From Serratia sp. DD3 (lineage in GTDB: Bacteria; Pseudomonadota; Gammaproteobacteria; Enterobacterales; Enterobacteriaceae): DNA of 64,000 bases. Both the position numbers and the translations under genes were made by a program. Location of the stretch: positions 1 to 64,000 of the forward strand of contig NZ_AYKS02000016.1 of NCBI RefSeq assembly GCF_000496755.2, read 5' to 3'. The notes below the pieces were generated by a model, which was not told the origin of the DNA, did not search any database, and worked only from the letters and a program-made list of their open reading frames with translations. Positions 18,512 to 27,817 of this stretch are shown piece by piece; positions within the stretch are counted from its first letter, which is position 1, and every line of letters begins with the position of its first letter.

Positions 18512-19219
18512 ATGCTGCAACTTCACCAGTTTGCCTTAGTCAATGGCAAAAACATCAGCCCGTTCTGCTACAAAGTCGAGCTCTATTGCCAGTTGGCTGG
18601 CATTGCTTATCAAGCAGTGCCAGATATGCCGCAAAAGGCACCACTGGGGAAGTTGCCCTTTATTATCGATCAGGGTAAAACCATCGCCGACAGTGGTGCG
18701 ATCATCGATTATCTGAAAGCCACTTACGGCGACCCGTTGGATAGTTCGCTGACCGAACAGCAACGCAGCCTAGGCCATTTACTGCGCCGTACCTGTGAAG
18801 AGAGTCTTTTCTTCACACTGACTTATTCGCGCTGGGTGGATGACGTTTACTGGCCAATAGTGAAAAATCTGTTGTTCGCCAGACTCCCCCCTATTGTGCG
18901 CCATATTGTGCCCTACATGGTGCGGCGCAGTATTCGTAAAGCACTCTGGGGCCAAGGTTATGGCCGCCATAGTAAAGAAGCTATTTATGCCTTGGGGGCC
19001 GCGGATCTGGCCGCCATCGCCGCCTGTCTAACGCAAACGCAGTTTGCTGTCAGTGATACCCCAACCTCTTTTGATGCGATGTTGTACGCTTTTATCGACA
19101 ATATTGTTACCAGTCGCCTCGATAGTCCGCTAAAAACTAGCGTGCTGCAGCACCCGTCACTAATGCAATATCATGCCAATATGCAGCAGTTACTGGCGAC
19201 CAAGCGTGAACAACATTAA
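18512..19219 (+). CDS. Glutathione S-transferase family protein (metaxin/Tom37-like N-domain)
   Basis: 235 residues from ATG 18512 with 'aaggaa' upstream; the longer frame into cnoX merely translates the tandem repeat. The N-terminal thioredoxin-like half contains 'SPFCYKVELYCQLAGIAY' (one Cys where glutaredoxins have CXXC), cis-Pro in 'GKLPFIID' and 'IADSGAIIDYL', the GST glutathione-site pattern. The C-terminal half is all-alpha ('DLAAIAACL', 'TSFDAMLYAFIDNI'). This is the layout of the Faxc/metaxin-related bacterial GST group. Substrate unknown. It lies in an apparent operon with ybbO and cnoX and ends in a clear terminator. Confidence 0.88.
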   Translation: MLQLHQFALVNGKNISPFCYKVELYCQLAGIAYQAVPDMPQKAPLGKLPFIIDQGKTIADSGAIIDYLKATYGDPLDSSLTEQQRSLGHLLRRTCEESLFFTLTYSRWVDDVYWPIVKNLLFARLPPIVRHIVPYMVRRSIRKALWGQGYGRHSKEAIYALGAADLAAIAACLTQTQFAVSDTPTSFDAMLYAFIDNIVTSRLDSPLKTSVLQHPSLMQYHANMQQLLATKREQH

Positions 19220-19238
19220 TGCTGTTACCAATAACGCA

Positions 19239-19268
19239 AGAGGGCTGGGTTAACCCGGCCCTCTATTT
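19239..19268. terminator. Rho-independent terminator after the GST gene
   Basis: The stem 'agagggctggg' / 'cccggccctct' has a single T-G wobble and a 4-nt loop, followed by 'attttat'. It also lies 30 bp past the stop of the convergent carbamate kinase gene and could serve both directions. Confidence 0.8.
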
Positions 19269-19297
19269 TATGCAACCCATCTATCGCAATGGGTTAT

Positions 19298-20200
19298 TTA
19301 CGGCGTAATAGAGGTGCCGGCAGTCCCTATCAGCACTGACTCAATATCTTTCAAGGCACCAATATGAGCAACTTTGCCACTGCGTTGCACAAAGCGGCTG
19401 ACTGCCATGATCTTTGGCCCCATGGCGCCATCCGCTACGGCGAGCGGTGCCAATTCCTGGATAGTGGCGGAACGAATCGCTTGTTGCTGTGGGCTCCCCC
19501 AATGCCGGTAGACTGCATCCGCATCGGTGAGGATCAGCAGGTGGTCTGCGGCCAGTTCTTCCGCCAACAGCGCCGAGGCCAGATCCTTATCAATCACCGC
19601 CTCGCTACCGCTCAGGCCATGCTCAGCTTCCACCATAGGAATGCCGCCGCCACCACTACAGACCACAATGTGGTTTTGGGCCAATAGCAATTTAATCGCT
19701 GCTATATCAATAATTTTTTTAGGCTCAGGTGAAGGAACCACGCGGCGCAGATATTTCCCGTCCAACTTCATGCTCCAGCCATATTGCTGCTCCAGCTCAC
19801 GCTGTTGCTGAGGCTGATACACTGGCCCGATAAATTTGCTGGGCTGCTGGAATGCGGGATCCTGGCTATCCACCAATACCCGTGTCAATAATGTAGACAC
19901 CGGTTGAGCAGGATGAAACGCACCTAATTGTTGTGCCAGCATATAGCCAATCATCCCCTGGCTTTCAGCCACCAGAATATCCAGGGGATAAGGGGGCACA
20001 TCACGATAAGCGAGGTTTTGTAATGCCAATAGACCCACTTGCGGGCCGTTACCGTGCACAATAGCAATACGATATTTCTTTGCCAGCTTGCCAATAACAT
20101 CAGCAATTAATGCAATGCTCTGGTACTGGTTCTCTGCGGATAATACCGCTCCGCGCTGTAATAGGGCATTGCCCCCTAAAGCAATGACTAATGTTTCCAT
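19298..20200 (-). CDS. allK: Catabolic carbamate kinase of the ureide cluster
   Basis: 300 residues, matching E. coli YbcF/AllK. It converts carbamoyl phosphate plus ADP to ATP, ammonia and CO2. Visible signatures are 'ALGGNALLQRG' at the N-terminus, 'VHGNGPQVG', 'VCSGGGGIP', 'DKDLASALLAEEL' and 'GAMGPKI'. It is last in a four-gene minus-strand row (fdrA-allG-allH-allK), the set that in E. coli makes carbamoyl phosphate from oxalurate and harvests ATP. Confidence 0.95.
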   Translation of the reverse strand: METLVIALGGNALLQRGAVLSAENQYQSIALIADVIGKLAKKYRIAIVHGNGPQVGLLALQNLAYRDVPPYPLDILVAESQGMIGYMLAQQLGAFHPAQPVSTLLTRVLVDSQDPAFQQPSKFIGPVYQPQQQRELEQQYGWSMKLDGKYLRRVVPSPEPKKIIDIAAIKLLLAQNHIVVCSGGGGIPMVEAEHGLSGSEAVIDKDLASALLAEELAADHLLILTDADAVYRHWGSPQQQAIRSATIQELAPLAVADGAMGPKIMAVSRFVQRSGKVAHIGALKDIESVLIGTAGTSITP

Positions 20201-20277
20201 GTCAACACCTATTTTTTAGTAAAATATAGCCATCGTGATTAAAACTGCGTCACGGGGTAAATTGAGTTAATTTAAAG

Positions 20278-21096
20278 TTAATGAAGGTAATTAATGGTCA
20301 TTACCCCTAGCCAAATACCCAATAACGTATCGGCACCAGAAAAATGCCCCATGTTTAACAGATCACGGATAGATTGCGTTAATTCTCTGGGCTGAATTAA
20401 AGCCCGAGCCAATAGTTGTAACGCGGTAGAGAAAATACCTTGTTCAGCAAATTTTAAATAATGCTCGCTGACCAATGTGGTTAATTTATGCAGTGGCTGG
20501 CTAGCCGCAAAAAAAGGCGGTAAGCAGGCCACATCCACCCGGCTATCAAGATGTGCGGTCAACAACATCCCGACCAGGGTATCGTCGTTACTTGGTGTTA
20601 ACCCCGGCCCTTTGCCAACAACAGCGCTCCAATCAACGGCCTGCCCTTGCAACCAGGCACAAAACTTTTGCTGCAGTTCCCGGGTTTCGGCAACCAGTGG
20701 TTGCTCAACAATCTGTTGCAAACGACCAAACAGACCGGTACTGGCTGGTTCATCAGCCAGTAGGGTCGCCAAGGGTGCCAGAGGGATTTCATCACGTAGA
20801 TTCAGATAAAGATTCAGACGTTTATGATGACGATAGATGCAGATATCATCTATCTGGATCCCAGCCTGAGAAAGCTGGCAATCATCAGCCGCTAGCAGGC
20901 TATCGGATAACTCGTCGAAATCACCCGCTGCTATCTCCCACCCCATCGGGCTCAACCCGCATCCTTCACGGTGCAACGTCAATAACCGGCCATGGGGTGA
21001 AAGAAAATTGATCGCCTTGTTGAAGCGGCCGACACAACGTAGTGGACCATAATCTTGGGTGGCATGGTGGCTGACAGCTAACGCAGTGATATCCAT
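20278..21096 (-). CDS. allH: Oxamate carbamoyltransferase subunit AllH (DUF2877, YlbF)
   Basis: 272 residues from ATG 21096, chosen for AGGGGAG 5 nt upstream and because E. coli YlbF is 271 residues; a GTG at 21144 would overlap allG. The DUF2877 pattern is visible in 'FNKAINFLSPHGRLLTLHREGCGLSPMGWEI' and 'GKGPGLTPSNDDTLVGMLL'. Together with FdrA and AllG this protein is reported in E. coli to be needed for oxamate transcarbamoylase. The role of this subunit is not evident from sequence. Confidence 0.92.
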   Translation of the reverse strand: MDITALAVSHHATQDYGPLRCVGRFNKAINFLSPHGRLLTLHREGCGLSPMGWEIAAGDFDELSDSLLAADDCQLSQAGIQIDDICIYRHHKRLNLYLNLRDEIPLAPLATLLADEPASTGLFGRLQQIVEQPLVAETRELQQKFCAWLQGQAVDWSAVVGKGPGLTPSNDDTLVGMLLTAHLDSRVDVACLPPFFAASQPLHKLTTLVSEHYLKFAEQGIFSTALQLLARALIQPRELTQSIRDLLNMGHFSGADTLLGIWLGVMTINYLH

Positions 21097-21136
21097 CGAC
21101 TCCCCTGTGCCCAGGTTGCCCTGGGCACCTCCATCG

Positions 21137-22402
21137 TTACTCACGGATGCCTAATTTTTCAGCCAGGGCTTCGATAGCTTTTTCAAAACAGCCTAGTGGT
21201 GCCCGCACGGTACCCGCGCCAATCTGCCCAACACCCGCTTCCCGGTGCGCGATGCCGGTATTAATTAACGGCGTGATACCGGTTTCTACCACCCGGCGCG
21301 CATCTAACCCCAAACAAGCCCCTTGGAAATCCCAGGTAGGTATTTGCAGCATCATGTTGCGCTCCAGATAAATCTCTGTCATTTCCTCTGAGATATCGAT
21401 AGCCGCACTCATGCCGCCCGTGGCGCCAACAAAGCGGGTCACACCCGGTGCCGCAACCATGGCCGCACCGCCGATACCAAAAGTCTCAGTAATGGCGCTA
21501 TCACCAATATCTGGGTTGGCATCCGCCTGGCTGTAGCCAGAGAAGAACAACCCTTCAGGCATATTGACCGGTGCAGTAAACCACTGGTCACCCATCCCAC
21601 TAATTTTAACCCCAAAGTTTTTGCCATTACGCGTCATAACCGTCACGATGCTGCCCTGTTTGATTTCAGCACCCGCATCCATCGCCGCCTTGCAATAAGC
21701 CATCGCCAAGTTGAGGAAGAATTGGTCAGTAATGCTGAGGAACTGCATCACCTTGCCTAATTCGCTTTTATCACGATCCAGCAGAGTGATTTGAGGGGCC
21801 AATTGGCGCATCAACAAGGCTGACGCGGCAATATTGCGCTGGTGGAATTCGTCCCCCATGGTGATCGCCTGAGCCATCAAAGCGGTCAGGTCGATGCCGC
21901 CATCAAATTTAGCCAGAGCCTCTTTCAGCACCGGTGCCAGTGAATCACGCATCCAGCGTAAACGCTCCTGCACATCGGGCCCGTAGGCACCAAAACGCAT
22001 TACCTTGCCGATCCCTTCGTTCATGTTGCAATAGGCATAGTTACCATGAACGCTATCTTTTACCACCACCATCGGCATGTGTGCCGAGGTAATCCCCCCC
22101 ATTGGCCCAACAGCACTGACGTTGTGGCAGGGAATAAATTCAATCTCGCCGTTTTCGAGCAGAGACTGTGCCTGTTGCTCGTTATCTGCCCATTGTTCAA
22201 ACAGGCAGGCACCAATACAAGCACCGCGCACCGGGCCACTCATTTCTTGCCAGGTCACTGGCGGCCCAGCATGCAACAGCTTTCTGCCCTGAGCCAGTTG
22301 TGGGATAAGATTTTTTGCCAAATCAACATCTTGCCAATGAGGGCGAGCTTCACGGATCCTGGCGATAACGGCAGCATTTGCTTGTTCAATAGATGCGTAC
22401 AT
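21137..22402 (-). CDS. allG: Oxamate carbamoyltransferase subunit AllG (DUF1116, YlbE)
   Basis: 421 residues. A DUF1116 protein recognised by 'GPVRGACIGACLFEQWA', 'FIPCHNVSAVGPMGGITSAHMPM', 'NEGIGKVMRFGAYGPDVQERL' and 'TGIAHREAGVGQIGAGTVRAP'. It matches E. coli YlbE/AllG and lies 9 nt upstream of the fdrA stop on the same strand. Many species pair DUF1116 with FdrA-like proteins, so the two probably form one enzyme acting on oxalurate. Confidence 0.93.
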   Translation of the reverse strand: MYASIEQANAAVIARIREARPHWQDVDLAKNLIPQLAQGRKLLHAGPPVTWQEMSGPVRGACIGACLFEQWADNEQQAQSLLENGEIEFIPCHNVSAVGPMGGITSAHMPMVVVKDSVHGNYAYCNMNEGIGKVMRFGAYGPDVQERLRWMRDSLAPVLKEALAKFDGGIDLTALMAQAITMGDEFHQRNIAASALLMRQLAPQITLLDRDKSELGKVMQFLSITDQFFLNLAMAYCKAAMDAGAEIKQGSIVTVMTRNGKNFGVKISGMGDQWFTAPVNMPEGLFFSGYSQADANPDIGDSAITETFGIGGAAMVAAPGVTRFVGATGGMSAAIDISEEMTEIYLERNMMLQIPTWDFQGACLGLDARRVVETGITPLINTGIAHREAGVGQIGAGTVRAPLGCFEKAIEALAEKLGIRE

Positions 22403-22411
22403 ATCAATCCC

Positions 22412-24079
22412 TTACTTTAATTTTTTCAGTATATTAGCCAATCGTTGATTGCCACCGGCAACCGGAGCCCACTGGTAGTGGACTACTGAAATGTCATTGG
22501 TTTGCAGGTCATCAGCAAAACTGCGTAGACCTGCGTTGATCACCGCAACACCGGCCAACATGGCAGGCACCGGTTCGCTAACGCCAAGCAGTGGGGGCGC
22601 AATGAGCTGGCAAGCTAACTGCACGGCTTCCGGCAGTGAATTCATGACCGCAATACCCGCTTCACTCAGGGTGGTAATCTGCTTGGAGCGCTGTTGTGGA
22701 TCCTGTTCAGTCCCGGTCACCGTGGCAATAACCGCCAAGGGATGAGCCTCGCCGCGCTTTTCACGCAGGCGTTTAACCTCGTTAACCAGCGAACCCGCAG
22801 GATCTTCCTGAGCGCCATAGCCAATCACCACATCCAGCAGTAACACACCAACCTGGGGCTGTTGAGCCAGACGAGCAATTTCCTGATTACGGGTTGAAGG
22901 GTCAATCATCGGGTGTGGCTTGCCCTGGGTGTAAAAATCATCACCCATATCGATAATGTGGTGCCCGTCGGCATTAAGCATTGAGCCCTGGTGGTGTTTA
23001 CTGTCCCCCTCAAGGCCCAGTTGTTCCCCCAGCAGCATGGCGCATTCAGCCGCCAGGGTGCCGCCCGCATATAAACCGCAGATTTTACTGCCACAAACTG
23101 CCGGCTGTTCGGCAGCCATTTGTTGTACATGGGCCAGCATGGCAGCCAGACGTGCCGCCTCATCCAGCGTGGCAGCAAAGGTAATATTATCTTCTTGTTG
23201 CTTGGCTGCCCGGGTACCCAAGAATAATGCCACCACTGGCTTACCCAGTGTTTTCATCTCTGCAATCACCCGCTGGCGTACCTCTGCAGCGGGTGGCTTG
23301 GAGACAAATGCCAATACCCGGCTCTGAGGATCCGCCGCCAGCATACGCAAGGCACTGATGGCACTGATCCCCCCCACCTCGGCGGTTAAATCGCGCCCCC
23401 CTAAACCGATTGCATGGGATATCCCCTGCCCAGCCAGGGTAATTTGCGACATCAGTTCCTGAATGCCGGTACCAGAAGCACCGATGATGCCGATGGTTCC
23501 CTGCGGGGCGACGTTGGCGAAAGCCAGCGGTGCCCCTGCGATGCTGGCGGTACCACAGTCAGGGCCCATAACAATCAACCCCTTGCTACGCGCCTTGGTT
23601 TTGAGTGCCACCTCCTGTTCCACACTGACGTTGTCAGAAAACATCATCACATTGCAGCCATCCTCCAACGCTTGATCAGCCAAACCCGCTGCATATTCAC
23701 CCGCAATGGAAATCAGCGCCATATTGGCCTCTGGTAACTTCTGCCTGGCCATACGCCAACTACGGGCTTTGAGCAGGCGTTCCCCCCCTTGCTGCCCTTG
23801 GGCAATCGCCTTCAATGCGGCCTCCAACGATTCACTAATCTGCGCAGTAATATGGCTATCTGCGGAATCTGCTTTAATCGCTACACAAATATCATTCGGG
23901 GTTGCTTCGCTAAATTGCGGATGCCAGAAGCCAGTGGCTTCAAGTAGTGATTTATTTGCTGGTGTCCCCATCATGACGGAGATTTCTTCAACGTCAGGTG
24001 ATTCACTGAGTTTACGGGAAATTAGCATCAGGCTAACCGAATCCTGAAAGCTCCCTTTTTTTATAAAAGCATGGACCAT
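22412..24079 (-). CDS. fdrA: Acyl-CoA synthetase-like FdrA, oxamate carbamoyltransferase subunit
   Basis: 555 residues from ATG 24079 (AAGGATATC upstream), the E. coli length; the upstream ATG at 24139 gives a 20-residue non-homologous extension. The protein resembles succinyl-CoA synthetase alpha/beta halves: a Rossmann-like segment with 'GPDCGTASI', 'IGIIGASGTGIQELM', 'GGRDLTAEVGGISAISALRML', then a ligase-like half ('LLLDVVIGYGAQEDPAGSL'). In E. coli FdrA (AllF) acts with AllG and AllH to split oxalurate phosphorolytically. It is the first gene of the minus-strand row, divergent from allD. Confidence 0.94.
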   Translation of the reverse strand: MVHAFIKKGSFQDSVSLMLISRKLSESPDVEEISVMMGTPANKSLLEATGFWHPQFSEATPNDICVAIKADSADSHITAQISESLEAALKAIAQGQQGGERLLKARSWRMARQKLPEANMALISIAGEYAAGLADQALEDGCNVMMFSDNVSVEQEVALKTKARSKGLIVMGPDCGTASIAGAPLAFANVAPQGTIGIIGASGTGIQELMSQITLAGQGISHAIGLGGRDLTAEVGGISAISALRMLAADPQSRVLAFVSKPPAAEVRQRVIAEMKTLGKPVVALFLGTRAAKQQEDNITFAATLDEAARLAAMLAHVQQMAAEQPAVCGSKICGLYAGGTLAAECAMLLGEQLGLEGDSKHHQGSMLNADGHHIIDMGDDFYTQGKPHPMIDPSTRNQEIARLAQQPQVGVLLLDVVIGYGAQEDPAGSLVNEVKRLREKRGEAHPLAVIATVTGTEQDPQQRSKQITTLSEAGIAVMNSLPEAVQLACQLIAPPLLGVSEPVPAMLAGVAVINAGLRSFADDLQTNDISVVHYQWAPVAGGNQRLANILKKLK

Positions 24080-24216
24080 AGTGATATCCTTAATACAGCA
24101 TGTGAGCCTTACCCTCATTTGTTCATAACAGGTAAGCACTAATGTTTTTTATTCGCCTATTTACTTGCAAAAATCTTAATTTTCTTCTTTCAAGCTACAA
24201 ATAAAACCCCAACATA

Positions 24217-24238
24217 AAGGTGAGATTCATCACAGTTT
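24217..24238. promoter_or_regulatory. Candidate CRP site on the fdrA side
   Basis: The core 'ggtga-gattca-tcaca' differs from TGTGA-N6-TCACA at one base, and the flanking 'aaa' and 'tt' also agree. It lies about 140 bp upstream of fdrA. Confidence 0.5.
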
Positions 24239-24365
24239 AATCATTGTTAGAAAAAATCATTAAATCTGACAACTACTTGACAATAGAATAAAAAATGACA
24301 ATTAATTTATTAAAAATATTTTAATAAATTAATTTGCATTCAATGAAAATTTAAATAAATTATAC

Positions 24366-24387
24366 AATACCAATCTAGATCACATTA
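24366..24387. promoter_or_regulatory. Candidate CRP site on the allD side
   Basis: It contains 'atctagatcacatt', a perfect match to the centre and right half of the CRP consensus; the left half is poor. It lies about 75 bp upstream of the allD start, a common activating position. Confidence 0.45.
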
Positions 24388-24460
24388 TTCCCCCCTCAGC
24401 TTTATACATTATGTGCCAAAGGTGGCTTAATAATAAACTGTAGTAACGAAAGGACTGTCT

Positions 24461-25510
24461 ATGAAAGTCTCTAAACAACAATTGCATCAACTTATTCAAA
24501 ATAAAATTCATGCAGCAGGGCTAAACCTGGTTCATGCCGGCATTGTCGCCGATGTTTTGGCCCATGCGGATGCTCGCGGTATCCACTCTCACGGTGCCGT
24601 CAGGGTAGAATATTATTCTGAACGCATTAGCAAAGGTGGCACCAACAATAATCCGCACTTCACTTATGAAAAAACCGGCCCTTGTAGTGCCGTTTTTGAT
24701 GGCGATAATGGCGCCGGGCATGTTGCAGCTAAACTGAGCATGGATCATGCCATTGAAATGGCAAAAGATAACGGTGTCGCGGTGGTAGGCGTTCGGCGTA
24801 TTGGCCACAGTGGGGCCCTGTCTTACTTTGTGCAGCAGGCAGCTCAGGCCGGCATGATAGGGATTTCACTGTGTCAGTCAGACCCGATGGTGGTCCCTTA
24901 TGGTGGGGCAGAAGTCTATTACGGCACCAACCCCATTGCTTTCTCGGCACCCGCAGAAGGGAAAGACATTTTAACCTTTGATATGGCCACCACGGTTCAA
25001 GCCTGGGGCAAAGTGCTGGACGCCCGCTCCCGTAATGCACCTATCCCGGATACCTGGGCAGTTGACAGCGAAGGCAAGCACACTACCGACCCTTTCGCTG
25101 TTAGCGGGTTGCTGCCGATTGCCGGGCCAAAAGGCTATGGCCTGATGATGATGGTGGACATTCTTTCTGGTGTATTACTGGGATTGCCTTTTGGCAAGCA
25201 TGTGAGCTCCATGTATCACGACCTCAGTGTAGGGCGGGAATTGGGCCAACTGCATATCGTTCTCAACCCTGGCTATTTCACTAATGAACGTGTTTTCCGT
25301 CAGCATGTCAGCCAGGTAATGAATGAACTCAATGCCATCAAACCTGCACCTGGGGTGGAAAAAGTCCTCTACCCGGGTCAAGGTAGCTACATGCGTGAGT
25401 TGGAAAGTGAGAAGAATGGGATTGATATTGTTGATGAGATTTATCAATACCTGATTTCTGACGATATTTACCAACGTTCTTACGATCATAAAGACCCGTT
25501 TGCCAGTTAA
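24461..25510 (+). CDS. allD: Ureidoglycolate dehydrogenase
   Basis: 349 residues, the E. coli length. An LDH2/malate-dehydrogenase-like NAD-dependent oxidoreductase that converts (S)-ureidoglycolate to oxalurate. Visible signatures are 'HADARGIHSHGAVRVEYYSERISKGG', 'VGVRRIGHSGALSYFVQQAA', 'YYGTNPIAFSAP' and 'LLPIAGPKGYGLMMMVDILSGVLLGLPFG'. Start with 'gaaagga' upstream. Its product feeds FdrA-AllG-AllH encoded divergently. Confidence 0.97.
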   Translation: MKVSKQQLHQLIQNKIHAAGLNLVHAGIVADVLAHADARGIHSHGAVRVEYYSERISKGGTNNNPHFTYEKTGPCSAVFDGDNGAGHVAAKLSMDHAIEMAKDNGVAVVGVRRIGHSGALSYFVQQAAQAGMIGISLCQSDPMVVPYGGAEVYYGTNPIAFSAPAEGKDILTFDMATTVQAWGKVLDARSRNAPIPDTWAVDSEGKHTTDPFAVSGLLPIAGPKGYGLMMMVDILSGVLLGLPFGKHVSSMYHDLSVGRELGQLHIVLNPGYFTNERVFRQHVSQVMNELNAIKPAPGVEKVLYPGQGSYMRELESEKNGIDIVDEIYQYLISDDIYQRSYDHKDPFAS

Positions 25511-25675
25511 AAAATAGGTAATCAGTCCGTGTGGTGATGTTGCTCTTTTTTGAGGTGGCGACATCACCTGCGTGATTTTTATTATCTCTCACCCCAGGTA
25601 AAACAGAGCTAATGGATTATCAGTGTCAATCTAGCTAGCAAATATCCTAGGAAAGCTAAAAAAAGGCAGATAGAT

Positions 25676-26908
25676 ATGAAAAACTTCCAACAAGAAATTA
25701 GTGAAACTTCTGGCTGGTTATCAAAAATAGGTGCCGACCCCAGTGGTGGCATGACACGGTTGCTGTATACCAAAGAGTGGATTGACGCCCAACAGGCATT
25801 GAAACAGGCCTTCGAAAGCGCCGGTTTGACGGTTTCCTATGATGCAGTGGGTAATTTGTCTGGTCGTCTGCTGGGCAGTAAGTATCCTGAACAGGTGATA
25901 CTGTCTGGTTCTCATATCGATACCGTGGTCAATGGTGGCAACCTTGATGGGCAATTGGGTATCGAAGCCGCTTATTTGGCCATTAAGCACCTTAAAGAGA
26001 CCTATGGAACGCCACTACGGACGCTGGAAGTGATCTCTTTGGCGGAAGAGGAAGGCAGCCGTTTCCCGTTCGTTTTCTGGGGAAGCAAGAATATTGTCGG
26101 CTTAGCCCGTCCTGAAGATGTACAAAATATCTGCGATGCCAAGGGAGTCAATTTTGTTGATGCCATGCATAGCGCCGGTTTTGATTTTCCTCAGCCAAAT
26201 CAATTGCCACGTAGCGATATTGCTGCCTTTGTCGAATTGCATATTGAGCAGGGCAAGGTGCTGGAAACCGAGGGTACGACCATTGGTGTCGTCACTGATA
26301 TCGTTGGGCAGCGCCGCTATAATGTGACATTGCAAGGCGAGGCCAATCACGCTGGCACAACGCCGATGAGTTATCGTAAAGATGCTGTTCATGCTTTTAG
26401 CCGTATCTGCTGCGAGTCTATCGCTAAAGCACAAGCTGAAGGGGATCCGTTAGTATTAACCTTCGGTAAGGTGGAACCTAAGCCTAATGTTGTCAACGTG
26501 GTGCCTGGCTATACACAATTCACCATTGACTGTCGCCATACTGATCAGAAAACGTTGTTGCGTTTTACACAACAATTGGAGTCTGATATCAAGCGCATCT
26601 GTGCAGAGATGGATATCATTCCCACCATTGATTTGTGGATGGATGAAGCCCCTATTCCGATGAACCGGCAGTTGGTACAAAATGTGGTACATCTGTGTGA
26701 AACCGAGCGCCTCAACTACCGCCTGATGCACAGCGGGGCGGGCCATGACGCTCAAATATTCGCGCCTAAGATACCCACAGTGATGATGTTTGTTCCCAGT
26801 ATTGGTGGTATCAGCCACAATCCAGCAGAAAAAACCGCGCTTAGCGATCTGTCTGAAGGCGTCAAAATTCTGACACATACCCTTTATCAATTGGCCTATC
26901 AGGAATAA
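25676..26908 (+). CDS. allC: Allantoate amidohydrolase
   Basis: 410 residues. An M20-family zinc/manganese hydrolase that converts allantoate to (S)-ureidoglycine, CO2 and ammonia. Metal-site motifs are 'SGSHIDTVVNGGNLDGQLG', 'LAEEEGSRFPF', 'VELHIEQG' and the C-terminal 'MHSGAGHDAQIFA'; the dimerisation segment is 'QGEANHAGTTPM'. It lies 165 bp after allD with its own 'aaaaggcag' ribosome site, and the 65-bp gap to allE suggests co-transcription. Confidence 0.97.
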   Translation: MKNFQQEISETSGWLSKIGADPSGGMTRLLYTKEWIDAQQALKQAFESAGLTVSYDAVGNLSGRLLGSKYPEQVILSGSHIDTVVNGGNLDGQLGIEAAYLAIKHLKETYGTPLRTLEVISLAEEEGSRFPFVFWGSKNIVGLARPEDVQNICDAKGVNFVDAMHSAGFDFPQPNQLPRSDIAAFVELHIEQGKVLETEGTTIGVVTDIVGQRRYNVTLQGEANHAGTTPMSYRKDAVHAFSRICCESIAKAQAEGDPLVLTFGKVEPKPNVVNVVPGYTQFTIDCRHTDQKTLLRFTQQLESDIKRICAEMDIIPTIDLWMDEAPIPMNRQLVQNVVHLCETERLNYRLMHSGAGHDAQIFAPKIPTVMMFVPSIGGISHNPAEKTALSDLSEGVKILTHTLYQLAYQE

Positions 26909-26973
26909 CGGTCATCGTTCTGCCCCTGTCACAGCGAATCGACGGGGCAGATTTATTAATCAGGAGAATTAAC

Positions 26974-27759
26974 GTGGGTTACTTCAACAATCAAATTGGC
27001 TATCCAAAGGATATTTTGTCCTCTCGCGCGGTGATCAAGCGTGACAATTATGCGCTTCTTCCAGTGGAAGGCTTGGTACGCAATATCATTCCTGGCTTTG
27101 AAAACTGTGATGTCACTATTTTATCTACCCCCAAGTTAGGGGCCAGCTTTGTCGACTATGTGGTGACACTGCATGCTGACGGTAACAATCAGCAGGGTTT
27201 TGGTGGTGAAAATGTTGAAACCTTTGTCTATGTGATTGATGGCAAAGTTAAGGCGTCTGCCGATGCAACCGCCCATACCTTGACCAGTGGTGGTTATCTC
27301 TATTGCCCGGCCGGCGTGACCTTGCGGTTGGCTAACGATAATGCGGGTAAATCCAGCCAGTTATTCCTGTATAAGCGTACCTATAAGCGCATTGCTGGCC
27401 ACGAAGCGCGTATCGTCTGCGATAATGTAAACAACCTTGAAAAGATCCACTATGAAGGGATGAGTGAAGTTATCCTGCAGGACTTACTGCCGAAAGATCT
27501 GGGCTTTGATATGAACATGCACATTCTTTCTTTCGAACCAGGTGCTAGCCATGGTTATATTGAAACGCATGTTCAAGAGCATGGTGCTTATATATTGAGT
27601 GGCAGCGGTGTTTACAACCTGGATAATGAGTGGATCCCGGTGAAAAAGGGAGATTATATTTTTATGGCCGCGTATGTACCACAAGCCGGTTACGCCGTGG
27701 GCAAAGAGTGCTTTAGCTATATCTACTCTAAAGATTGTAACCGAGACGTTGATATTTAA
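26974..27759 (+). CDS. allE: (S)-ureidoglycine aminohydrolase
   Basis: 261 residues from a GTG start with AGGAGAA 6 nt upstream. A bicupin that converts (S)-ureidoglycine to (S)-ureidoglycolate and ammonia (E. coli YlbA/AllE). The first cupin contains 'FGGENVETFVYVIDGKVKA' and 'YLYCPAGVTL'. The second carries the metal-ligand string 'YIETHVQEHGAYILSGSGVYNLD'. It is the last gene of allD-allC-allE and is followed by a terminator. Confidence 0.96.
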   Translation: MGYFNNQIGYPKDILSSRAVIKRDNYALLPVEGLVRNIIPGFENCDVTILSTPKLGASFVDYVVTLHADGNNQQGFGGENVETFVYVIDGKVKASADATAHTLTSGGYLYCPAGVTLRLANDNAGKSSQLFLYKRTYKRIAGHEARIVCDNVNNLEKIHYEGMSEVILQDLLPKDLGFDMNMHILSFEPGASHGYIETHVQEHGAYILSGSGVYNLDNEWIPVKKGDYIFMAAYVPQAGYAVGKECFSYIYSKDCNRDVDI

Positions 27760-27785
27760 TCATCTCTGAATTTCTTTGAGCAACT

Positions 27786-27817
27786 CAGCCGATGTTTATC
27801 ACATCGGCTGATTTTTT
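27786..27817 (+). terminator. Rho-independent terminator after allE
   Basis: A 9-bp perfect stem 'cagccgatg' / 'catcggctg' with a 7-nt loop is followed by 'attttttat', 26 bp past the allE stop. Confidence 0.88.

Larger units (their letters stand above)
24080..24460. other. fdrA-allD divergent promoter region
   Basis: 381 bp, strongly AT rich, with no gene. It separates the fdrA-allGHK row from allD-allC-allE. Two CRP-like sites lie in it, at 24217-24238 and 24366-24387. In E. coli this is the region where AllS activates the allD operon; I cannot identify an AllS site by eye. Confidence 0.7.

Noticed and set aside
24140..24460. AT-rich fdrA-allD region considered as an origin or horizontally acquired island edge
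   Set aside because: No DnaA-box cluster, tRNA or direct repeats; AT richness is ordinary for a divergent regulated promoter.
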